A DNA stretch of 46,523 bases from Chloroflexota bacterium (lineage in GTDB: Bacteria > Chloroflexota > Anaerolineae > Anaerolineales > Anaerolineaceae). The stretch spans positions 1 through 46,523 of the forward strand of contig JAJUJY010000013.1 of assembly GCA_029265085.1 (NCBI GenBank), given 5' to 3'. Positions 40,568 through 46,523 of this stretch are shown in pieces; within the stretch, counting starts at the first letter, position 1; every line of letters starts with the position of its first letter. The notes under the pieces are model-generated. The model was given only the letters and a program-made list of their open reading frames with translations. It was not told the origin of the DNA and made no database searches. A program made the position numbers and the translations under genes.

Positions 40568-41242
40568 TTAGTTGGATACAACAAAGCCCAAATTTTTGTT
40601 GGCCTCGTTATAGGCTTGCCCGTAGAGGTGGGAATTGAGTGCCATTGCGAAGGCTGCAGTGACTACCACACCAATGATACAGGCGATGGAACCCAGCGGG
40701 GCAATCAGGCCGGCCACTAAAGCGCCAACAATAACCAACAGATAAGCGCCAGGAGCGGCTTTGACCAGTTTGAAGACCTCCCCTAACTTAAAGGCTTCGC
40801 CCAGGCTGCCCTTGTCTAAATAGCGGCAATACGCAGCGGGTAAGACAACCGCCAGCAGTAAACCGTACAGACCAGCAAATAAGGAGAAGCAGACAGAGAA
40901 GAGGGTGACGATAGCAAGCCCAGCGCCTTCTCCGCTATCGTACATCGCAGCACTTGCGGCGGCATTGATGCCAGCAAAGATACCGCTCAGGATGCTTAAC
41001 GGCAGTGAATAGACAAAACCGATTACGAAGGCGAAGAAACCCCGCCCAAGGTCCTCACCAAATTCAACATCTGGCAGCGGTGTTGGGTTGCGATCCATAA
41101 CGTTCTTGGTGATTTTTAAACCCCAACCAACCAGGATCAGTTGACCAATAATCGGAATCAGGGTGATTAAACCAGCAATTCCGACCTTCTTGAACCAGTC
41201 TTTGTCTTGAAAGACGAACGAAAAAGCAAGACCAAAGTCCAT
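40568..41242 (-). CDS. DUF4013-type membrane protein
   Basis: The 224-residue protein starts MDFGLAFSFVFQDKDWFKKV, the usual DUF4013 opening. It has glycine-rich hydrophobic segments (LITLIPIIGQLILVGWGLKI; FFAFVIGFVYSLPLSILSGI; LYGLLLAVVLPAAYCRYL; YLLVIVGALVAGLIAPLG). AGGAGGAA precedes the ATG. Function unknown. Confidence 0.85.
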   Translation of the reverse strand: MDFGLAFSFVFQDKDWFKKVGIAGLITLIPIIGQLILVGWGLKITKNVMDRNPTPLPDVEFGEDLGRGFFAFVIGFVYSLPLSILSGIFAGINAAASAAMYDSGEGAGLAIVTLFSVCFSLFAGLYGLLLAVVLPAAYCRYLDKGSLGEAFKLGEVFKLVKAAPGAYLLVIVGALVAGLIAPLGSIACIIGVVVTAAFAMALNSHLYGQAYNEANKNLGFVVSN

Positions 41243-41300
41243 AATAAAGTTCCTCCTGAAAGAATGATAAGTTTGATTAAAACAGTATGAGGTTGGTACT

Positions 41301-41329
41301 ACTATAAAGGCTTTTTCCGAAAATGACAA
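41301..41329 (-). promoter_or_regulatory. promoter of the DUF4013 gene
   Basis: Minus-strand TTGTCA (41329-41324), 17-base spacer, TATAGT (41306-41301). Leader about 50 bases. Confidence 0.8.
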
Positions 41330-41350
41330 GCCAAACCTGAAAAAAAATTC

Positions 41351-41386
41351 AGGCCTTGCTGTATTGAAAACTGCAAGGCCTTTTTA
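41351..41386 (-). terminator. terminator after the small four-helix membrane gene
   Basis: AGGCCTTGC / GCAAGGCCT stem with a T8 run on the minus strand (41348-41341). A shorter T run lies on the plus strand. Confidence 0.85.
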
Positions 41387-41401
41387 GATCCGATACCATG
41401 A

Positions 41402-41803
41402 TCAGGCAAGTTCACCATTAATCGTTGCAAAATAGCGTTTTACCGTCATGTCGTTATAGAAGACCAAAGCCAGGATACCAACCACCATCGAAATCACATT
41501 TCCGTAGAGGATGCAGCAAATCTCAAGGATTGCAATCGTCTGGTTGAATTTAACTGGTTGTGGTGGATTGGCCATGATTTTTACGGCGTAAAGGATTTCA
41601 AACACACCTAAAACACCGGGCAAAATGGTCACAGGGGCGCATAACAAGCCAATACCGAGGGTGCCAAGCACGATAGAAACCGTCAGACCAAAGGAAGCTA
41701 AAATGTTCAAAATACCGTTGATCAGGGTTAATACACCGATGGCTGTGACCATACCTGGTTTTTCATTCATCGGCTGAGGGGTGGGATAAGAAGTTTGTTC
41801 CAT
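41402..41803 (-). CDS. small membrane protein, unknown function
   Basis: The 133-residue protein starts at the ATG after AGGAGAG; a longer in-frame start runs through the upstream hairpin. It has about four hydrophobic segments (TAIGVLTLINGILNILASFG, VSIVLGTLGIGLLCAPVTIL, LPGVLGVFEILYAVKIM, IAILEICCILYGNVISMVVG). The N-terminus is short and polar. I recognise no family. It has its own terminator and is probably monocistronic. Confidence 0.75.
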   Translation of the reverse strand: MEQTSYPTPQPMNEKPGMVTAIGVLTLINGILNILASFGLTVSIVLGTLGIGLLCAPVTILPGVLGVFEILYAVKIMANPPQPVKFNQTIAILEICCILYGNVISMVVGILALVFYNDMTVKRYFATINGELA

Positions 41804-41910
41804 TTTTGTTACTCTCCTGTCAAAATAATTCCTCAAAGGAAATTGATTAATTGATTTACATTCTATATACGCGAGGCCAGGGAAAAGGTTGCGGTGACTT
41901 CCATAATAAA

Positions 41911-41951
41911 AAGCCAGTTTAGGCTCGTGAGGAACGAGACCCAACTGGCTC
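41911..41951 (-). terminator. terminator after the DarA-like genes
   Basis: AGCCAGTT/AACTGGCT outer arms with inner CTCGT/ACGAG pairing, then five T on the minus strand. It ends the glycosidase-DarA transcript. Confidence 0.82.
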
Positions 41952-41996
41952 AGTGGTTCTTAGAAAAATGGATAAGACGCAGTGGTGTTCCTGTGC

Positions 41997-42263
41997 CTAG
42001 AAGTGAATGAACTGATCTACTTTCAAGACAAAGATAACTGCCCTTTTTTCGCGGTTTTCTGGATCAGGGGTGACGCTTTCGCGAATGATTTTTAATGCTT
42101 GTTCAACCTGTTCGTCTTCAACTCCTGCCAATAACGTGGATTTGCCGCGGCGTAAAAATCCACCTGTGGATGCAATGCAGGTGACCCGAAAATTCGCGGA
42201 GGTTAAAGCATGGGAGACGTTGTCGTTGTCTGAATCACGAACGATGGCAATAATTAGTTTCAT
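41997..42263 (-). CDS. cyclic-di-AMP receptor-like PII protein (DarA/PstA family, DUF970)
   Basis: The 88-residue protein starts MKLIIAIVRDSDNDNVSHAL and contains FRVTCIASTGGFLRRGKSTL plus LAGVEDEQVEQALKIIRESV, the signature of DarA/PstA. These trimeric PII-like proteins bind c-di-AMP; their output is not known in most species. It is slightly shorter than B. subtilis DarA (109), mainly in the large loop. It starts 2 bases after a related gene ends. Confidence 0.92.
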   Translation of the reverse strand: MKLIIAIVRDSDNDNVSHALTSANFRVTCIASTGGFLRRGKSTLLAGVEDEQVEQALKIIRESVTPDPENREKRAVIFVLKVDQFIHF

Positions 42264-42265
42264 GG

Positions 42266-42619
42266 CTAGATCTCCTCAAAATGATCCACATCCAGGGAAA
42301 ATATGGTTGCTCCACCAATGGTGATGGGAGTCGGAGCCGGCAAAGGCAGCGGTGCACTTTCCAATGGAACGGCGATATATTCAACTCTTTGGCGGCAATT
42401 CTCGTGGAGCGATTCCATTGCAGCGGGGATCGCGCTGGATGGCAGGCCGATGAGCAGGGTGGCATTTCGTCTCCCTAAAAACCCCCCAAAGCTGGGTAAA
42501 CGGGTGACGGAATGTCCCATACTCTCCAGGGCAATTTCAGCGTTTTCGGCGTCTTGCGCCTGGACAACGACAATTAAACAGGTGTCTTTTTGAGTGGAGG
42601 GGGTATTCGGCTCACTCAT
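42266..42619 (-). CDS. second, divergent DarA-like PII protein
   Basis: The 117-residue protein shows the same pattern, CLIVVVQAQDAENAEIAL, then HSVTRLPSFGGFLGRRNATL and LIGLPSSAIPAAMESL. It has a longer middle loop rich in Pro/Leu and a polar N-terminal extension. The TGGF found in the paralogue reads FGGF here. The ATG overlaps the TGA of the upstream glycosidase gene (TGATG), so it is translationally coupled to it. A GTG one codon upstream is an alternative start. Confidence 0.8.
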   Translation of the reverse strand: MSEPNTPSTQKDTCLIVVVQAQDAENAEIALESMGHSVTRLPSFGGFLGRRNATLLIGLPSSAIPAAMESLHENCRQRVEYIAVPLESAPLPLPAPTPITIGGATIFSLDVDHFEEI

Positions 42620-45033
42620 CACTTCTCCTCCTTACGAAAATTTGCGTTTCTAGACCGTTCCAGAGTGATTTGATGCGGTCCAGGTGGTTCAACGATGACT
42701 TGCTGGCCATTTTGGAAAGTGACGATTATCTGATCGGGCAAACAATCTACCTTGGTTCCACGATATTTTACCGAGATTGGCCAGGGATAATTATTCTTCC
42801 CTTCTAATATTACCTCATTTGCAGTGATTTTCACGATACCTGCTGACCTTAAAAACAAACCAATTGGCGCCAATCCGGCCAGGGTGTTTTTCTCGCCCAG
42901 TCCCCGCCCGGTTTCAGTATGATATAGACTAAAAAAGCTGCCTTCATTCTTAAGGTTTTGAATGATCGCTTGCATCAATCCTGAAATTAGTTGTACAGCC
43001 AGGTCATCGTATTGATAATCCAGCAACCCCTCAATAATTAATTGATTCCAGGGTAAAAGAGCGCTGTTCATGCGTTCGCTGTGCGGATATGGGGAGCCTG
43101 GGGGACAAATTGGGATACCGTGTGGAGCGATAAATTCTTTTCTGACGCAATTTTCTACAAGCTGTCTGGCATGATCATCATCCGGAATTCCTGCCCAAAG
43201 CGGCAGCAAAAGGCTGATGTCATTTTCTTGATAATCTACTGTGCGGATTTGCCCCGAATCGCCCGGATATAGATTGTGAATTTCAACCTGTTGAATGCCT
43301 GTGTATAACTTCTGCGATGTTGCACGAGCCATTCCGTGCGACCATGAAATTTGACGGGCTGTAATGCTTTCTTCTATCAGGCCGTCTGATCCTGATCCTT
43401 GTAAATGGATCGTCGTCAGGCGCGTTTTTTCGTCCTGGGTTTGAATAAATATGGACAGTCGTTGGGGTTGGTTCAGGTTTTGGTTGATTGTGAATGTGCC
43501 TGCCCCTTTAAAGGAGAAAATGGAATGCCCGGACGGGCTGAGGTGCGATTGCATATCCCGGTGACGGTAGATATGGTGGCTTGCATCCCAGGTGGAGTCG
43601 ATCTGCGTGCGGATGGCTGTACTGATTTGTTCCAGCCACTCAAGATCTTCGGCGTGGCCGCAAATTTGGGCCAGCTCTATTAATGATTGGCATTCCCGGT
43701 AAAGGAAAGCACCTAAAGAAGGGCTTTCCAGCGTGGTGATTTCAACGCCTTGCGCGGCTGGATGCCAGGGATTGGTCAAAGGCAGCTCGTCCAGGCCGCT
43801 CTGAAAGGGATGATCCCATTCCGGATACTGGTCCTGGTCGCGGTCGTGCTCCGGAGAAAACCAGCAATGCACGAACTGGATTAAATGTGGGTAGATTTTC
43901 TTTAGCCAATTGGATGAATCCGGAAGATATTTGGAAATTTGCAAAGCCAGGGTCGCGATGATAGGCTGCGCCAGGCGTTTGCTGCGCTGACCGCCCATTC
44001 CTGGTTTCCAGTCGATGCAGCCATCATCTCCCTGGACGTGGAGAAAGTTTTCAACCAATCCGGCTGCCTGCTCCGCCATCCCTGGAAGAATCAGGCTGGA
44101 AAGATACCATGCGTCTAAGGCGTTCTGCCCATTCCATAGATGCGAGTAATCCCCACCGGTTCCGCGCATGGAATAACCCTGGTCAGGCTGGCGGGCAAGG
44201 ACAAAAGAAGGTCTGGGCAGGTGTTGGCTGGCGGGAAAGAACAGGCTGGCCGCAGTTTTCTGTGTGAGGGCCAGGGCAGTATTCCAATCTGCATCACCTG
44301 TGGTTATTTCTACAGCTTGGCTGGCATTCACCATTTCAATTTTGGAGGATTCGGCATCCCATTCACGCGCAGAGATCTTCTTAGCCAGTTCAAATGAAGA
44401 TTGTGAATCATCCAGAGCGGCACAAATCCAGGTGGAAACGGTGGAAATCCCTGGAAACAAATCTAAATCACTGATTAATCCAGGAAAAGACCCTGTGGAG
44501 GTACGCACTTTACCGGTTTGGTAAAAAACGGGATGCAGGTCGCTGGTTTGCCCGGCCAATACCATCGAGCTGCCGTACTGACTTACGACCATGCCCTGGC
44601 CTTCACCTAATGAATTGAGTTGTGCAATCCACTCCATCGAGAGTGTTTGGCGAAGGATGCTGTGGTTTATGGCCTGTACCCGGCAGGCGATCGTTTGTGA
44701 AGCAGGTACCCAATATTCCAGTGTGAATTGAATATCCGGCAGGGGGTAAAGCTCAACACGTAAGTAGTTTGGAAAAAATTGTCTGACCAGTGGTGGTTGG
44801 TGAAAGTCTTCTGGGTCAGCCAAAACTCGATCTTGTGTAATGAATCGAGGGAAGATGCGCATGGAACGGGCCCGCAAGCCGTAATTGGTGTAAAGTGAGA
44901 CGGCTTTGGGTTCACCACTGCTCAGTTCAAAGTTCCAAATCTGGTCATTTGGATAATCGGCTTGACCAAGACGAAAATCCGCCGAAAGGGTGAATTGGCG
45001 AGGATCGTGCAACCCAAGCTTATAATGTTTCAT
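42619..45033 (-). CDS. six-hairpin (alpha/alpha)6-type glycosidase, family uncertain
   Basis: The 804-residue protein starts MKHYKLGLHDPRQFTLSADF. The N-terminal third is beta-rich. The middle looks like an (alpha/alpha)6 toroid with aromatic and acidic motifs (SHLWNGQNALDAWYLSS, GDDGCIDWKPGMGGQRSK, EWDHPFQSGLDELPLTNPWH, NSALLPWNQLIIEGLLDYQY). This resembles glucosidase/mannosidase-like enzymes of the GH63 or GH15 type and glycogen debranching relatives. I cannot name the substrate. There is no signal peptide, so it is probably cytoplasmic. The start is placed at 45033 because the promoter predicts a transcript that begins at this ATG; two upstream codons (45042, 45069) overlap the -10 and -35. 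Confidence 0.75.
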   Translation of the reverse strand: MKHYKLGLHDPRQFTLSADFRLGQADYPNDQIWNFELSSGEPKAVSLYTNYGLRARSMRIFPRFITQDRVLADPEDFHQPPLVRQFFPNYLRVELYPLPDIQFTLEYWVPASQTIACRVQAINHSILRQTLSMEWIAQLNSLGEGQGMVVSQYGSSMVLAGQTSDLHPVFYQTGKVRTSTGSFPGLISDLDLFPGISTVSTWICAALDDSQSSFELAKKISAREWDAESSKIEMVNASQAVEITTGDADWNTALALTQKTAASLFFPASQHLPRPSFVLARQPDQGYSMRGTGGDYSHLWNGQNALDAWYLSSLILPGMAEQAAGLVENFLHVQGDDGCIDWKPGMGGQRSKRLAQPIIATLALQISKYLPDSSNWLKKIYPHLIQFVHCWFSPEHDRDQDQYPEWDHPFQSGLDELPLTNPWHPAAQGVEITTLESPSLGAFLYRECQSLIELAQICGHAEDLEWLEQISTAIRTQIDSTWDASHHIYRHRDMQSHLSPSGHSIFSFKGAGTFTINQNLNQPQRLSIFIQTQDEKTRLTTIHLQGSGSDGLIEESITARQISWSHGMARATSQKLYTGIQQVEIHNLYPGDSGQIRTVDYQENDISLLLPLWAGIPDDDHARQLVENCVRKEFIAPHGIPICPPGSPYPHSERMNSALLPWNQLIIEGLLDYQYDDLAVQLISGLMQAIIQNLKNEGSFFSLYHTETGRGLGEKNTLAGLAPIGLFLRSAGIVKITANEVILEGKNNYPWPISVKYRGTKVDCLPDQIIVTFQNGQQVIVEPPGPHQITLERSRNANFRKEEK

Positions 45034-45040
45034 AGGGCTC

Positions 45041-45069
45041 ATTTTAAGACGCAAAATGGCTTTGGTCAA
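45041..45069 (-). promoter_or_regulatory. glycosidase-DarA operon promoter, likely leaderless
   Basis: Minus-strand TTGACC (45069-45064), 17-base spacer, TAAAAT (45046-45041). Seven bases after the -10 comes the ATG (45033), with no Shine-Dalgarno. Confidence 0.7.
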
Positions 45070-45077
45070 ACGATTTA

Positions 45078-45086
45078 TGCTAGAAT
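45078..45086 (+). promoter_or_regulatory. extended -10 facing the PBP gene
   Basis: TGCTAGAAT on the plus strand, about 10 bases upstream of (and divergent from) the glycosidase -35. No good -35 is seen. Confidence 0.55.
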
Positions 45087-45126
45087 GTGGTGGAATGGTT
45101 TGGATTAAAGGAAATTAGGATTATTT

Positions 45127-46523
45127 ATGGTAGAAAAAACACCTGCTCCTGAGGATAAAGAGCAATCAAACAAACCTGGTGACCGCATGCGCCGGATTGT
45201 TTCGGCAAATCAAGATGAAGGCGGTTTGAATAGTTATTACGAAGATCTAGACCGCCAGGGTCTAGAAAATCAACCAGAACCGGGTGAAAAACCGTTGAAG
45301 TCTGATAATGAACAGGCTCCAATTGACACTGCCGCGCTGCAGCGCCATCCCACCGGTGATCCGGAAGCTACGGGCGGTTGGTATGGGGACGATCTGGCCG
45401 GCCTGGAAAAAAGCAGCACAGATCAGAAACAACCGGCCTCTGCCCAGCCCGGCGGCTCAATGCTGGCGGAACCGGAAGACCAGGCGGCAGTACCCGACCA
45501 ATCTGCGCCGTTGGCTGAGGATTCATCTGCTACCGGCGAAGTCTTTCCAGCCGCTGGATGGTTTGGCGTGTTAGGAGCGGAGGAACCCGCTGAAAAGCCT
45601 TCTTTAGCAGATGAGGTAACCCGGCCAATGATTCCTCCGTCTGAACAAGAAACCCGGGCGGTGCCGGTAAAGCAGTCCGACCAATCGCAAACGCCGCCTC
45701 CGTTTGAAAGCACCCGGCCGGTTTTGCCGCAGCGGGTTGAAGAAGTGGATGTGGAAGCAACCCGTGTAACCCCTGCGGCCTATAATCGCCCTACTGGCAG
45801 GCCAGTAAATGCGCAGCCGCCAACTACCCGCCCAACCACACCACCTCCGCAGCGGAGTACTGCGCAGACCCAGGCAACTCCGGTTCGGCCTGGCGGGACG
45901 CAGCGGATAAACAGTGGACAGACAGCAGCTTCACGGCCAGCTGCCAGCCCGCCTCCATCACAACCAATTACACAGCCGCCGCCTAAGAATCATAAGAATC
46001 AATGGAAGAAAACGATGGGATGCCTTTTGCGCATCTTTATCTTCCTCTTGTTTGTTGGTGCATTGATTGCAGTGGGAATTGGTTCTTTCCTGGTATATAA
46101 ATATTTCTCCATTGCCGCAACGCTGCCTAGTGTGGATGATCTGCAAACCCGCGCTTCACAGTTTGAAACGACACGGATTGTTGATCGCACCGGGGCGACC
46201 TTGTATGAGATTATTGATCCCAATGCAGGCCGCCGTACTTATGTGCCGTTGGAAAAAATATCGCCAGACCTGATCGCTGCAACCATCGCGACCGAAGACA
46301 AAGAATATTACAACCACCCGGGTTTTGACCTGGTTGCCATCACCCGCGCGCTGTGGCAAAACTATACATCTGGATATGTGGCATCTGGTGCCTCGACGAT
46401 TACTCAGCAGTTAGCGCGCACATTGCTGTTAGACCCTTCAGAGCGCTATGAACGGTCGGTTGAACGTAAGGCTCGTGAAATTGTTTTGGCAGCCGAAATT
46501 ACCCGTAAGTACTCCAAAGAAGA
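45127..46523 (+). CDS. class A penicillin-binding protein (PBP1A-type), N-terminal part
   Basis: This open frame runs off the right edge (465 codons in view). An AGGA site six bases upstream precedes the ATG. A long, acidic then Pro/Thr/Gln-rich cytoplasmic head of about 295 residues precedes one membrane helix (about 299-325, LRIFIFLLFVGALIAVGIGS). The glycosyltransferase family 51 domain follows, with catalytic E390 in EDKEYYNHPGFD and the second landmark SGASTITQQLARTLLL. The transpeptidase domain would lie beyond the window. It polymerises peptidoglycan. The head is far longer than in E. coli PBP1A. Confidence 0.93.
   Translation, partial: MVEKTPAPEDKEQSNKPGDRMRRIVSANQDEGGLNSYYEDLDRQGLENQPEPGEKPLKSDNEQAPIDTAALQRHPTGDPEATGGWYGDDLAGLEKSSTDQKQPASAQPGGSMLAEPEDQAAVPDQSAPLAEDSSATGEVFPAAGWFGVLGAEEPAEKPSLADEVTRPMIPPSEQETRAVPVKQSDQSQTPPPFESTRPVLPQRVEEVDVEATRVTPAAYNRPTGRPVNAQPPTTRPTTPPPQRSTAQTQATPVRPGGTQRINSGQTAASRPAASPPPSQPITQPPPKNHKNQWKKTMGCLLRIFIFLLFVGALIAVGIGSFLVYKYFSIAATLPSVDDLQTRASQFETTRIVDRTGATLYEIIDPNAGRRTYVPLEKISPDLIAATIATEDKEYYNHPGFDLVAITRALWQNYTSGYVASGASTITQQLARTLLLDPSERYERSVERKAREIVLAAEITRKYSKE

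Overview
The window looks like chromosomal DNA of a Chloroflexota bacterium, most likely class Anaerolineae. This is inferred from gene content, not from a marker tree. The pointers are an alternative complex III (ACIII) gene set, a T-box leader on thrS, a very long SecA, a four-domain S1 protein, Pro/Thr-rich (PTPT) surface linkers, and c-di-AMP receptor genes. It is dense housekeeping DNA with no phage, IS or CRISPR signature. One small stretch (4323-4908) does look like a transposable or intervening unit.

Layout. 1-787 (minus): the first codons of an M16 peptidase and a membrane-anchored unknown. 908-7829 (plus): a ferredoxin-NADP reductase-like flavoprotein, then E1alpha, E1beta, E2 and E3 of a branched-chain type 2-oxoacid dehydrogenase. 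The E1beta-E2 junction is occupied by a four-helix-bundle gene flanked by inverted heptanucleotide repeats. 7954-16491 (plus): secA, an rpsA-like gene, an M19 dipeptidase, a small membrane protein and a LysM/M23 peptidase. 16562-18663 (minus): thrS with promoter and T-box. 18724-19103: tRNA-Val (minus) and tRNA-Ser (plus). 19159-22819 (plus): a SET-domain protein, a TetR regulator with a perfect palindromic operator, and an ABC exporter.

22871-29821 (minus): a respiratory quinol-oxidising ACIII operon (diheme cytochrome, ActA, split ActB, ActC, ActD, ActE) without ActF. 30145-34146: two CBS proteins, an RlmD-type methyltransferase, an NrtR-like regulator and a CBM9-like lipoprotein. 34212-39188 (minus): a thioredoxin-TPR protein, then an envelope cassette of amidase, two L,D-transpeptidases, a LURP-one/scramblase-like protein and an unknown. 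39436-40493 (plus): flavin reductase and AMMECR1. 40568-45033 (minus): two small membrane proteins, two tandem DarA-like PII proteins and a six-hairpin glycosidase. The glycosidase diverges from a class A penicillin-binding protein that runs off the right edge.

How they fit together: the 2-oxoacid dehydrogenase and flavoprotein feed reductant to a respiratory chain of which ACIII is the quinol-oxidising part. A second theme is the cell envelope: M23, M19, amidase, YkuD enzymes, PBP and possibly c-di-AMP sensing. Promoters, terminators and start choices below were read by eye. Family assignments rest on recognised motifs and not on database searches.
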